This document shows positions 21,565 through 31,375 of a stretch of DNA of 64,000 nt, one piece after another. Source of the stretch: Emiliania huxleyi CCMP1516 (Eukaryota > Haptophyta > Isochrysidales > Noelaerhabdaceae); contig NW_005201192.1 in assembly GCF_000372725.1 (NCBI RefSeq), forward strand, positions 219,492-283,491, written 5' to 3'. The notes under the pieces are model-generated. The model worked only from the letters and a program-made list of their open reading frames with translations. It had not been told where the DNA came from and ran no database searches. Position 1 is the stretch's first letter; each line of letters begins with the position of its first letter. The position numbers and the translations under genes were made by a program.

Positions 21565-22731
21565 CGAGTGCTCGGGCTCTGCGCCTTCGGGCGAGCTTGG
21601 GCGAGCTTGGGCGAGCTCTGCATATCTGTGTGCGCGTCTCAGGTGGACGCGCTCAACATGACCTTCGCCGACAACTCGTTCGACCTCGTGTGGGCCTGCG
21701 AGTCGGGTGAGCTCGAGATATGGGGAGATATGCGGAGATATGCGGAGATATGCGGAGATATGCGGAGATATGGGCCATTCGGGCGAGCAGCGCCGCCTGG
21801 CCAGCCCACGCGCCGCCACCCTCCCTCCCTCCGACCCTCTCCCGCCCCTCCTTCCCCTCCAGGCGAGCACATGCCGGACAAGGAGCGGTACGTGCAAGAG
21901 ATGAGCCGCGTCCTCAAGCCGGGCGGCAGGATCGTCATAGCCACGTGGTGCGAGCGAGAGGCGACGCACCCTCGCTGCGGCGGAGAGGGCAGAGCCGCCT
22001 CGGCCGGCGGCTTGGACGCGTCTTGGCTCACGTGCGAGAGTAGGCGACGCCGCCCTTCAGCGCCAAGGAGCGCGCGACCCTCGACTACTTGTACGGCGAG
22101 TGGTCGCACCCGTACTTCATCTCGATTGAGGAGTACGGCCGCATCATGGAGAGGACCGGCGAGATTAGACGAGATGCTCCGAGAGGACCCGAGAGGACCC
22201 GGGAGAGTGCGGCCGCAGCATGGAGAGGACCGGCGACTTGCCGCACCAGCCCTCGCACCGGCGCGGCTCGGGAGGGTGGCCACGACGCGCCCACGGCGCC
22301 TCCCTTCCTAGGAGTGTGCTCGACACTTCCTAGACACTTCCTAGACACTTCCTAGACACTTCCTAGCCTCCCTCGCAGGCGTGCTCGACCAGGTCGTCAC
22401 CGACGACTGGGCGAAGCAGACCATCCCCGCGTGGCGCGCCGGCCCTGCCCCCGGAGCGTGACACGATTGCGCGAGGGCGTGCCGCGTGCGAGTAGGCGCC
22501 ACTCCATCTGGGCGGGGGTGTGGGACCCGTGGCCTGTCTTCCGGCGGCCTCGCCTGTGGTACAAGGTGCCGCGCTCTCGAGGCGTCGACCCTTTCCCTCG
22601 CACACCGCCCGGCCCCTGCGTCGCGCCAGGTGCTCCGCGATTCGTGGTGCCTCGAGGTCATGCACCGCGCCTTCACCAACGGGCTGATGCGGTACGGCAT
22701 GATGACCGCCACCAAGAAGGCGGCCGCGTGA
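20595..22731 (+). CDS. VTE4: gamma-tocopherol O-methyltransferase-like, complete right copy
   Basis: Eight exons: 20595-21074, 21164-21251, 21321-21403, 21643-21706, 21863-21960, 22044-22158, 22379-22437 and 22630-22731, giving about 362 residues. Introns 3 and 4 are GT-AG; the others look like GC-AG. Signature segments: [85 protein letters not shown]-terminal GLMRYGMMTATKK. These match plant VTE4 in order. Plant VTE4 methylates gamma- to alpha-tocopherol with SAM in the plastid; VTE3-type MPBQ methyltransferase is a less likely alternative. The N-terminus looks like a signal peptide plus transit region. Introns 2 and 6 contain near-copies of adjacent exon sequence. Intron 3 carries (CA)n, and intron 4 carries GAGATATGCG repeats. 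Confidence 0.88.
21488..21562. repeat. (CA)n microsatellite in methyltransferase intron 3
   Basis: About 75 bp of uninterrupted CA within the intron at 21404-21642. The corresponding part of the left copy lies outside the window. Confidence 0.9.
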
Positions 22732-23504
22732 GCTGCGCTAGCGACGCGAGCGCAGCGTCCCTCGGGCGACAGCGAGGCAAGGAGCCCGCCACGCAGAATC
22801 GCCCCATCCCCATGCGCGCCCGCGCGCCGCGGTGTACTCGGTCCCCCGTGGTCAAGAAAAACTGTTCAGTTTTCAAAGGCAAAAACGCCAGCCTACGCCC
22901 TCCCCTCACACTGACACTTCTCCCCTATTCCCGTCTTTAGGTTGCGCACATCTCCCAGCGAGCTAGGTTCTCCGCTTTTTCTCCCCTAGTCATCTGCCCG
23001 CGCCGCGCGCCTCTGTGGGCGTCTAGTGCAGCCACTGACAGAACTGTTCCAAAGGAGTGGTCAACGTCTCGCCTGAAGTCGGGTGGGCTCGCGCACTGCT
23101 TAGCCCTAGGGGAGGGGTGTGTGTGAGGTGTCGGAATGGTAAGGTTTCAGGCCGCCAAGGTGTGGGGGATTTGGGGGATGAGTCAGGAGCCAGCAGCCTT
23201 CCTGCTGGACCTGAGTTCACAGCTCCTCCGCCCGACGGGGTGGTCCCTTGGATTCGGGCCCCGCTCCCTTTTCCTGCGCCTGGTCTGTCCCTGTCAAGTG
23301 TGTGTTGCGAGATGCAGAGCTGGTTAGGCTGGAGCGCGGGCGGTGCGGTGGCAGGCGAGGGCAGCGCGGTAGGCGAGAGGCGGCCGCGGGGCTTCGAGTG
23401 GCGCGATAGGAGGGTAGGCTGGCTGTGGAGGGGCGCCGCGTGGCCTCGGCAAATGAGTAGTGCTTTATGAGCGGCCAGTTTTGTGCGTATTGCATATCGA
23501 GCCT

Positions 23505-23580
23505 GCGGTGTGGCCTAGTTGGTGCAGCGTTCGGGTCGGGGACGTTTTGGTCGTTGGTTCGAGCCCAGCTGGTGCAGTTC
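23505..23580 (+). ncRNA. tRNA-like sequence (possible SINE head or tRNA relic)
   Basis: Contains an A-box-like TGGCCTAGTTGG and a B-box GGTTCGAGCCC with a perfect five-pair T-stem (GTTGG/CCAGC, loop TTCGAGC) and a five-pair anticodon-like stem (CGTTC/GGACG, loop GGGTCGG). The acceptor stem is weak (one mismatch, three wobble pairs), the D-stem poor and U33 absent, so a working tRNA is unlikely. A T-rich run near 23688 could be a pol III stop. Confidence 0.35.
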
Positions 23581-23992
23581 GTAGTCGCGTAGCGCGCGGG
23601 TGCGCGGCAGCCTCGGCAACCGAGGCGACAGTGGCGAGCAGGGGCGAGCAGGGGCGAGCAGGGGTCAGAGCAGTGCGGCGCGCCGAATTTTTTTCGATGG
23701 GCTCGGTCAGTGGGCGTGTCAGGAGGCGGCCGGCCGGGAGAAACTCGGCAGTAAAACTCCCGCGCCGGCCCAGGAGGTGGGAGTGTCACGGAGGCGGCCA
23801 TTGGCGCGCGCTCCTTGTCTTCGTGGGTCCGAGTTTTTCCCGGTCCCCCGTGGTCGAGCGGACATCTGAGAGACTTTTTTTCGGGAGGAACACACAGATC
23901 GAACACGCGTCTGTAAGAGATATTAGGTAAAATACCAAATACGGCACATCTAAGAGCGACGCGGGTTAACAGATAACACGCAACACAAGTCA

Positions 23993-24010
23993 CATGACTC
24001 ATGAGTCATG
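23993..24010. promoter_or_regulatory. 18-bp perfect palindrome with paired bZIP-type sites
   Basis: CATGACTCATGAGTCATG reads the same on both strands and contains overlapping TGACTCA and TGAGTCA, the AP-1/GCN4-type core. It is about 690 bp past the start-side end of the FKBP-like gene's reading direction, so no target gene is obvious. Function is inference. Confidence 0.25.
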
Positions 24011-24089
24011 ACCACAAGCTCAAGGTCAAGCACCCCGAGGAGAGGGCTCCCAGCTGGGCTAGCGGCTACCCCGACGGCACCTTGATACG

Positions 24090-24697
24090 TCAACTACCGC
24101 ACACAGAGGACACCACCTTGTTGTAACGCTCGTCCCCTCCGGGGCACACGCCCATCGGCCCGGTGGCGCTCAGCTTCCGCAGCGTCATCTCGAGGTAGGT
24201 GGTCCCGGCTGGCTCAGGGCGCGGGTACTCGGCGCGAGTTCCCCGGTCTAAGTCAAATGTGGCCGGCACGATGGCTCTCCGCACGACATTTGGTGGTAAG
24301 GTCCGTACCAGCTCATCGACGGCCGCGTTGGTGGTGCCGTCGCCGACCGTGAAGAGGATCGCCCCGCCGTTGCCGATGCCATCCGAGAGGGCGGCGATCT
24401 CTCCGTTGAAGTAGCGGCGCCGGACTCTGTACTCGATCTGCACCTGCGTGCCGACGGGATTGCTCACGGCCGTCGAGGACGCAGGTGACACGAGCTCGGG
24501 GTTGAGCGCCCACGCGCGTTCCAGGCAATCGCCGCGGCATGGCTGGTCATCGAAGCCGGTCGCGCCGAACACAATGGCAGAGTCAAAGTAGAGAAGGCCT
24601 GAGGAGGTGGAGACGTAGGAGACGGACGCAATCGACGGCTGCGTGGGTAGGAGACGCGTGGCAAATGCGATCGTCGCGAGCCGACGCGTGAGAAGCA
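24090..24697 (-). CDS. possible FKBP-like protein, 5' end unresolved
   Basis: The frame reads ...LYFDSAIVFGATGFDD, GTQVQIEYRVRRRYFNGE, ILFTVGDGTTNAAVDELVRT, NVVRRAIVPATF, GTTYLEMTLRKL and stops at 24092-24090. The order G-x-V-x-I-x-Y, F-T-V-G-x-G, then R-x-I-V-P, then a final beta strand resembles FKBP-type peptidyl-prolyl isomerases, especially divergent plastid-lumen ones. The usual aromatic active-site residues are not clear, so enzyme activity is doubtful. The 5' side runs into the inverted-repeat element at 24699-25592; a splice acceptor at about 24602 (CCTCCTCAG) is possible, and the first exon was not found. Either the element sits in an intron or the gene is cut. Confidence 0.4.
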
Positions 24698-24698
24698 C

Positions 24699-24974
24699 CA
24701 GGGTTCGGACTTTTTGCGGGGTATGGTATGGTAGCGTCGGCGCCCTGGCGCCGCGACCATACCCCCCCACCCGCACAGGACGTCGCCTCTGGCCAGCAGG
24801 ACCATACCCCCCCACCCCCCACCCCACCACACGAGCGCGTACAGTAACCGTCGTGTTAGGCCGTCCGGTCGTGCGGCACGTGTTCGCGCGATGCAGTCTG
24901 CGCGAGGTGACCCGCCGGCAATCGTGCTCACCCCTCAGAGCATGTCCGCAAAGGCCGCCATGGCCTTGCGTGCC

Positions 24975-25005
<31 letters not shown>

Positions 25006-25592
25006 CCGGTGCGGCGCCGGGCGCGGGCGCGGGCCCGGTTTTCACCGGCGCCGCTTCCGCCATGGTCACCTCGGGCGCGGGCGCGGGCGCGGTCTCCGCC
25101 GGCGCCGCTTCCGCCATGGTCACCTCCGCTGGAACGGCCTCCGCCTTCGCCGCCTCCGCTGGCGGCACCTCCGCCTCCGCCATGGTCACCTCCGGCGTCT
25201 CCGCCGCCTCCGCCTCCACCTCCACCGCCTCCGCCGCCGTCGCCTCCGCCGGCGGCGGCGGCGGCGCGGCCACCGTGGGCGCGCGCGCGCGCGCCATCTC
25301 GAAGGGGTTGCGCGGCTGGCCCGAGTTTGGGGGGCTCTTGTAGTACATGCCCCACTCGTTGAAGACGTTGTGGTCCGTGTCCGCGTCCGAGATGAGTCGG
25401 CATCGTGTCCGCGGCTGTGTACGGCGGCTGTGTACTGGGTTCGAACCCTGTTGTAACGTGGCCGCTCCAGCGATTGACCATACCCCCCCACCCGTCGAGC
25501 AGGCCGCCTCCGGCGGCCAGGACCATACCCCCCCACCCTTTTGGCGCCGACCCTACCATACCTTACCCCGCAAAAAGTTGGAATCCAGCACC
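24699..25592. mobile_element. GGGGTATGG-type inverted-repeat element
   Basis: Ends are inverted: GGTTCGGACTTTTTGCGGGG plus TATGGTATGGTAGCGTCGGC on the left, and its complement at about 25545-25590 (ACCCCGCAAAAAGTTGGAAT). Subterminal ACCATACCCCCCCACC units repeat near both ends. The same termini flank a 185-bp element at 58089-58273. No transposase seen. It encloses the Ala/Pro/Glu-rich frame at 24938-25400. Confidence 0.65.
24938..25400 (-). CDS. Ala/Pro/Glu-rich low-complexity protein frame inside an inverted-repeat element
   Basis: The frame reads LISDADTDHNVFNEWGMYYK, SPPNSGQPRNPFEMARARA, then three or four EVTMAEA units in an Ala/Pro/Glu-rich run, ending RKAMAAFADML and a stop. The first 35 residues are not low-complexity and look like real protein; the start is open upstream, perhaps an exon after TACACAG at about 25415. 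No family recognised. Because it lies within the element's inverted ends, it may be a captured host exon or the element's own cargo. Confidence 0.35.
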
Positions 25593-25712
25593 GTGTCGCA
25601 CGAGAAAAATCACCCGAAATCCCCGAACTTTACCTAGGGTGAACTGCCTTTCCTTTCGTTCGGAACTGTTAAAAAGAAAAGCCTGCGTGCCCTCCTTAGC
25701 GCTCCACACCAC
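25593..25712. other. short spacer between two inverted-repeat elements
   Basis: 120 bp with no gene; it separates the GGGGTATGG-type element from the TTTAGTGCG-type element. Confidence 0.4.
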
Positions 25713-26772
25713 CTTAGAGGAGGGCGCCTGCGTCTAAATTTAGTGCGTGTGAATGAACTTTAGTGATAGTTTAGTGCGCTATTTAGTGCGTGTTCGAGTG
25801 CGTATATAGTGCGACTTTAACGCAAATTTAGTGCAAATTTAGTGCAAATTTAGCACATATTTAGCACATATTTAGTGTGTTTTATCTCCAATTTAGCGCC
25901 ACATTTAGTTCACTTTAGGTGCGGGCAGCTGCAGTACATTTAGTGTGGGTCCCGCATCTTTAGTGCGGGCACGCACCTTTAGCACGGCTTCCCGGCCACA
26001 CCACAGCTAGCCAGGGCCGCGTGCTTTGCTCCTTGGCTGCCAAGAATGCACCACAGGAGATGCCTGGCCCCTGCCCTCATGACCCAAAGGCAGGCTCCCA
26101 GTGAGGCTAGATATGCCGCCCTCCAGAGCAAGATCTCCCGACTGAGCACAGGCACAGCACCGATTCCCGAGAGGAGGACCAGCACAGTTGAATGCGCCAC
26201 CGCAAGCACCACCTCCGACCGCACAACCCATGCTGTGCCCGTGACCACCAGCTGTAATAGAGTAGAGGTGAGGGTCGGTGTTGGAATTTCAAAACCAATG
26301 TTGAACCAAAGGATGAAGGATCCAGACCACGATGACAGAAACGGCCAAATGGCCATGATCCATGTAGTCACCGCAAGCAGCTTTACATACGCGTGTACTC
26401 GTAGCATGTTGGATCCAGCCCCAGGCATGCACCTCCTCCTAAGTGCAATGGCAAATACACCGGGTTTTCTTCGTTCGGTTGGGGACGGGACGGGGAACTT
26501 TTGCGAGTGGGCAGGGGACTGCAGGGGGACAGGGGGAGGGAGGCCCAGCGAGGGGCTGCGGCTGGATCCTACTGCGCGGCTGGACTAAAGACGCACTAAA
26601 CCTCGCTAAATCTGGATGTAAAGTCGCACTAAATTTGCGCTAAATTTGCGCTAAATTTGCACTAAAGTTGCGCTAAATTCGCGCTAAATTTGCGCTAAAG
26701 TGCGCTAAAGATGCAGTAGATAAACACTTCACACCGCACTAAATTTAGACCCAGGCGCCCTCCCTTAGAGCT
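25713..26772. mobile_element. TTTAGTGCG-type inverted-repeat element
   Basis: Left end GGAGGGCGCCTGCGTCTAAA then TTTAGTGCG; right end GCACTAAATTTAGACCCAGG then CGCCCTCCC, the inverse. Each side has a subterminal array: about 20 TTTAGTGCG/TTTAGCACA units on 25738-25985, and about 14 GCGCTAAATTT units on 26583-26755. The centre (about 600 bp) is unique and contains a hydrophobic frame. The size is about 1060 bp. No transposase. It ends about 20 bp before the scramblase ATG, so it may supply that gene's promoter (inference). Confidence 0.7.
25979..26428 (-). CDS. 149-residue hydrophobic frame within the TTTAGTGCG element
   Basis: Begins MPGAGSNMLRVHAYVKLLAV and has three or four hydrophobic stretches (LLAVTTWIMAIWPFL; STLLQLVVTGTAWVV; VVLAVAHSTVLVLLSGIGAV; AAYLASLGACLWVM), so it would be a multi-pass membrane protein. 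No family match is recognised. Overlapping frames on the same strand are also long, and this stretch is less GC-rich than the surrounding DNA, so coding status is uncertain. Confidence 0.3.
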   Translation of the reverse strand: MPGAGSNMLRVHAYVKLLAVTTWIMAIWPFLSSWSGSFILWFNIGFEIPTPTLTSTLLQLVVTGTAWVVRSEVVLAVAHSTVLVLLSGIGAVPVLSREILLWRAAYLASLGACLWVMRAGARHLLWCILGSQGAKHAALASCGVAGKPC

Positions 26773-26792
26773 CCTCTCCGCCCCTTTAAGCC

Positions 26793-28025
26793 ATGTACGC
26801 TGTCCAGATCCCCGACGGTGTTTCCGCGGGCCAACAGTTCCAGGTTAATGTTGGTGGTCAGCTCATGAGCGTCCCTGTCCCGGCTGGCTATGGCCCCGGC
26901 ATGACGATCAACGTTCAGGCGCCTCCGCAGGTGGCGCCGACACCAGTGATGGGCGCGCCGGTGGCGCCCATGCAAGCGGTGGGCCCTCCGATGCCGGTCG
27001 TGGCGGGCGTCGCCATCACCCCAGACGCCGCCAAGGAGGCGTACACGAACACGGCGGGTGACAAGGTGAAGCTCATCGACAGCGCGACGGCGGGCATCCT
27101 TGCGACCGTCGACGACTTCACGATCCGGCAGCGGGTCAAGTTCTGGGAGGCGCTGTCGCAGGGTTGTTTCGAGCAGTCCAACACGTATGACGTTTTCGAC
27201 GCCCACGGGAACCACCTCTTCATCGTGCAGGAGCAGTCGGACGATTGTGAGCGCTGCTGCTGCGCGCCGTACCACTCGCTGCAGGCGCGCTTCAAGCTGG
27301 TCAACTCGACGCAGCGCGTGTGGAAGACGCGCGGGGAGATTGAGACGCTCCCGACTGCCTTCACCGCGGACCGCGTCGGCTGCTGCGCCAAACCCTGCCT
27401 CGGCTGCTTCATCTGCACCGACGACTGCAAGGACGGCCTCTGGGTGCATGCCGGCGACGCGCAGGTGCCGACCGGGACGACGTTCGCGCCGCTCGAGCAC
27501 ACCGTCGGCTACGCGACGCAGCCCTCCTGCGGCGGATTCTTCGTGCCGACCGTCAACTTGATGCACCGCGACCGGCCCGGAGGCGCCGAGGGCTTCGAGC
27601 CGCTCGCCAAAGTTGAGGGGCCGTGCTGCTGGGGCGGCTGCTCCGAGCTGTGCTTCTCATCCGAGTTCCTCGTCTCGACGATGGGGCGCGAGACGGAGAA
27701 CGCAAAGCTGCAGCTGGGCGACCTGGCCGTCATCACCAAGCAGCGGCCACGCGACTGCGGCTCCTTCGCAAAGGAGATGTTCACCGACAGCGACATCTTC
27801 ACCATGGCCTTCAAGCCGGGGCACAACCTGTCGCCGCAGCAAAAGGCGACGATGATGGCCTCGCTCATCCTCACCGACTACATGTTCTTCGAGAACGACA
27901 ACGGGATGTGCTACTGCGAGGGCTCCAAGCTCCACATCACCCTGTGCAACACGTACTGCTGCGGTCACACCTGCCCCTGTAAGGTTGTGCTCGACGGCAA
28001 CAACAATAACGGAGGCGGCGGCTGA
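26793..28025 (+). CDS. phospholipid scramblase family protein
   Basis: 410 residues, no introns. Residues 1-75 are Pro/Val/Gly-rich (MYAVQIPDGVSAGQQFQVNV; repeated APxMQ/PM). From about 80 follows the scramblase-like (tubby/LURP-type) fold: ALSQGCFEQSNTYDVFDAHG, NHLFIVQEQSDDCERCCCAP, VEGPCCWGGCSELCFSSEFL, GDLAVITKQRPRDCGSFAKE, then a hydrophobic Thr/Met/Phe stretch and a Cys-rich end. Cys clusters resemble the palmitoylation-type Cys runs of animal PLSCR. Membrane or membrane-associated; lipid scrambling itself is debated for the family. The ATG lies about 20 bp after an inverted-repeat element. Confidence 0.75.
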   Translation: MYAVQIPDGVSAGQQFQVNVGGQLMSVPVPAGYGPGMTINVQAPPQVAPTPVMGAPVAPMQAVGPPMPVVAGVAITPDAAKEAYTNTAGDKVKLIDSATAGILATVDDFTIRQRVKFWEALSQGCFEQSNTYDVFDAHGNHLFIVQEQSDDCERCCCAPYHSLQARFKLVNSTQRVWKTRGEIETLPTAFTADRVGCCAKPCLGCFICTDDCKDGLWVHAGDAQVPTGTTFAPLEHTVGYATQPSCGGFFVPTVNLMHRDRPGGAEGFEPLAKVEGPCCWGGCSELCFSSEFLVSTMGRETENAKLQLGDLAVITKQRPRDCGSFAKEMFTDSDIFTMAFKPGHNLSPQQKATMMASLILTDYMFFENDNGMCYCEGSKLHITLCNTYCCGHTCPCKVVLDGNNNNGGGG

Positions 28026-28697
28026 GGCGCATGCTGGTCGCTAGGCTCGCGGAATGAGCCTCGACCCCGTGCCGCCGTGATGGGGCCCTAACCGCCGCCG
28101 TGCTGGTCTTATACTGGTTACTGCTGAATTATACTGGCGAATTGCGTTATACCCATTATTGTTCATTAACCCCTTCTTCAGGTTCATTCAGGAAGGTTGG
28201 CGTTGGGGGTTCAATGGACTTAAATTATTTAGACAATACTAGAGTGTGTTTTGCTGAAAACCGAGCACTGTTTTCGTTTTACGACACAGTAGTCAGTAGT
28301 GATCAGTGCGACAGAGCGGAGGGAGACAGTGTAGTGTGCGATCTCGCGGGATGGCGCGCGCCGCGCGGGAACAGGGGACCTTTTCTCCCCGCCCCCCAGA
28401 GCGTGTACGTCTCACGAAAATCTCTCCAATTTCTCCCTCGGCTTACTGCTATCGCCGCGCTTATCTCGAGGCAACGCCGCAACTGGCCGAGTCGTCGCAC
28501 GGAAATGTGTCTAGCTGCGCTCCACCCAGCGCCGTGGTGCGGCGCAACTTGGCGGCCACTCGCTTCCCTCGCAACCTCGCCTCGGCCTCGGCGAGTGGCG
28601 GCAAACGCGCGCTGGCAGGCAAGTCAGCGGGCGACCTGACGTGCGTGCCGTCCCGCTCGAAGAGCTCGAGGTGCAGGTCGACCTACGTGCAGAAGAG
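28026..28697. other. intergenic, 3' of scramblase and 3' of CDF gene
   Basis: Convergent gene ends. AT-richer at 28100-28290. No gene seen. Confidence 0.5.
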
Positions 28698-31109
28698 TCA
28701 CTGACAAGCAGTCCTCTCGCAACGGCTCGAATGGTGCCAGTCGAGGACCTCCGCCACATCCGGCACCGCAGACAAGACTGCGTGGCGCACGCGCACCGCG
28801 TGCCGGTGCGCCTCGCGCACCGTCGCGTCCGGATCGATGATCAAACTCGCCTCCACCACCGCCCCGTCGCCGACAAAGCGGCCGGCGCCGCCGCCACTCC
28901 CAAAACTGCCGCTGTCGCCGCCCCTCTCGCCTTGGGCGTGGCCTCCGCTTCCGCTGCCGCCGCCACCGCCGCCTCCCCCTCCCTCGCCGCCGCCGCTGCC
29001 GGAGCGCCTGGTTCGCGCAAGCGCCCGAAGCTCGGGCTCGTGCAGCAACGCCCACCCGCCCTCTCCGACGCCTGTGTCGGTCGCGTCCCCCTGCCGCACA
29101 GTCCGCCAGTGCACGTTGGCGTGCGAGAGGCCCCACACGAGTCCCGCGGAGGCGGCGGAGGAGGCGGCGGGGGCGGCGGCGCATCCACCGGCGACGATGG
29201 CGGCTCGCACGTCGGCGACGATCTCGTGGGACGGCCGCATGAGCTGGTGGAGCGACGGGTTGACGCGGCCCCCGACGACGAGGTCGCCAGAGTACTCGCG
29301 CCCTCCTTCGTTGCCGTACTCCGGCCGCTCGGCGTCGAGTGCGATGGAGACCTCAGCGATGCGGAGTCGCTCCTGAAGAGGGAGGAGGCGCTCAGAGACC
29401 GCGAGGTGCCACCGTCCTCTGCCGGCAGCGCTGCCGCGCCTCTTCCGACGGCGACGGCGAGGCGGAGCCGCTGAGCACGCGCAGCTTCGCGCGGGTGGCG
29501 GCTTGCTGCGCCGCCGAAACGGAGAGGTGGAAGGGCACCTGCAGCCGCAGCTCGACGGACAGGCCGGCGGGGCCGAGCCTCCGCGCGCGCAGGGACGTGA
29601 CTCCGAGGGCCTCGAGGTCGTCCCCTGCGGGTGGAGGCGCGGGAGGGGGAATGGGCGTGGCGCGGGAAGGGCGGGCGGGAGGCCGCCCCGAGAGGCCGCG
29701 CGCCTAGCGCGAGCGACTCGATGGCGGCGAGGGTCTCGCTGTCGATCGCCTCCGTGTCGGTCAGCTCGCCGATGTTCTCCGCCGCCATCCCCACCCCCAC
29801 CCTCGCAACCATCCCCGCCACAACCAAGCCAGCCAGCGGGTCGAGCGCCGTCGCGCCCATCGCGCCGCCGACGACGCCGACGCCCGCCACCACCGAAGAG
29901 AGAGCGTCGGAGCGGTGGTGCCACGCGTTTGCGATGAGGGTCGGCGAGCGCGTGTCGATGCCTATACGGCAGGACAGGGCCCACGCGAGCGCTGGGGGAA
30001 GTGCCCACCAGGCGGGGAGGGAGGCGGCGCTGTCCGAGCGCCGATGCGGTGTGTCTCTCGGTACAGCACCTCCTTGGCGAGCACGCCGCCCGCCGCGGCC
30101 GCCACGGCGCCCCACTGCGAGCCGCTCAGCGCCACGCCCCACGCCTCCGACGCGTCCAGCTGCCTCGCCGCCTCGACTAGCTCCGCGGCAGGCAAGTGAG
30201 CGGCGGAGGGCAGCGGCACTGCGCCGGCCGCAGCCACCAGCGTCGCGGCGTCCGTCCCCGGAAGCACGGCGGCGGGTGCGGCGGCGGCGGGTGCGGCGGC
30301 GGTTGCGGCAGAAGCGGCACCTCCGGCGGCGGCGGCGTCAGGCAGCCACGAGAGCAGCGCATCCGGCGCGTGGGGCAGCAGGATCGGGAGGAGGCAGGAG
30401 AGGGAGTGGAGGCCGACAGAGAGGCCGGCGCCGAGGACGAGCGCGGAGCAAGCGGCCGCTCCCAGCGCCTCGAACTTGCCCGACCCGTACGGCGTGTCGC
30501 GCGACAGCGGCCGCCGTGCAGCCTTGGTAGCCCAAAGCGCGACTCCTAGAGGAAGAGCGACCGCTGCCCTCTGTATGCGGGCGGCGCCGGGTGTATGTTG
30601 TTTGATGAGTAGTACAAAGGTACACCGTCGGACAGCAAGTCCGAGAGCGAGTGCGCGGCATCTGCAACGAGCGCGGGCGAGTTGGCCGCGACGCCCGCCG
30701 CTGCTTTGGCGCCGGCGGCGCCGAGATTGACGCCCGCGCCGATCCACGTGATCCGCTGCGCTGCTGCAAGCTCAGAGTCGACACTGCTCGCCGCGAGCGC
30801 GCTGTTTGGTGGTGCTGCAGTCTCGCCGGCTCGCTTGGAGAGATAGCGCCTCTGCGCGGCCGCCGTGAGCGGACGGATCCGCGTGCCGCAAGATGTCCGC
30901 GGATGACCTGCGACCATGCGAGAAGGGAGGCCGAGCTGCAAAGCGGGCGCCACTGGCACTAACACAGGTACACACGGGAGCCGCCTCGACCCGCGAGAGG
31001 CGGCGAGGCTGGCGAGTGGAGCCGCCACCCAGGGAACCCCTCGGAGCATAGCCCCGGCGAGCCCTCTCTCGAGAGCTCGCCGAGAGAGCTCGCTGGGGCT
31101 ATGCTCCAA
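28698..31109 (-). CDS. cation diffusion facilitator (CDF/ZnT) transporter, mitochondrial Mmt-like
   Basis: Exon 1 31109-30626, exon 2 30545-30042, exon 3 from 29961; later exons continue to the stop at 28698 with unresolved borders. CDF signs: LVADAAHSLSDLLSDG (TM2 metal site), ATKAARRPLSRDTPYGSGKF (loop typical of Mmt1/SLC30A9), NAWHHRSDALSSVVAG (TM5 metal site), MRPSHEIVADVRAAI and ATVREAHRHAVRVRHAV (C-terminal dimer domain). It moves Zn, Fe or Mn in exchange for protons. The first 100 residues are Arg/Ser/Ala-rich and could target a mitochondrion. Intron 2 is GC-AG, intron 1 GT-AG, both 80 nt. Two Ala- or Gly-rich insertions (near 30250 and 28930) are unlike the family. Confidence 0.8.
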
Positions 31110-31375
31110 GAGACCTCGAGAGTGCGTGCGTTGTGCCTCTACTCGCCAGGCGGCGAGGCACTTACTGAGCTCCGTCCAAAAAGAATTTTAGCAACCCGCC
31201 CGTGCATGGCTCTTAAGAGAAACTCCCTGTACAACACTGGGCACGGGACTGGCGCGCAAAAAAGAAGATGATGCACCTAGAATGTCTAGAAACGTACGAA
31301 AACACGAAGCCACGACGAGCTTGTACAGAGCTACTCCAGTGGCCGAACATGGCGGCGAAGCTGCGCCGCATATGA

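Larger units (their letters stand above)
22732..24089. other. repeat-containing intergenic region, no protein gene supported
   Basis: Frames here (for example 23057-23470 and 23460-23930) show no family motif. Contents: a tRNA-like stretch (23505-23580), an AAAGGCAAAAAC-rich patch near 22870, GAATTTTTTTCG (23688), and an 18-bp palindrome (23993-24010). Confidence 0.5.

Noticed and set aside
22397-22715. Minus-strand frames over the last methyltransferase exons
   Set aside because: The plus strand encodes conserved methyltransferase sequence with proper exon phases here.
25430-25460. GGGTTCGAACCC as a tRNA B-box
   Set aside because: It is a 12-bp palindrome without supporting arms and lies inside an inverted-repeat element.
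24090-25559. Single 489-residue protein on the minus strand
   Set aside because: The frame passes through transposon subterminal repeats (GGMV units) and a low-complexity Ala/Gly/Asp run. Only the last 200 residues look like a protein.
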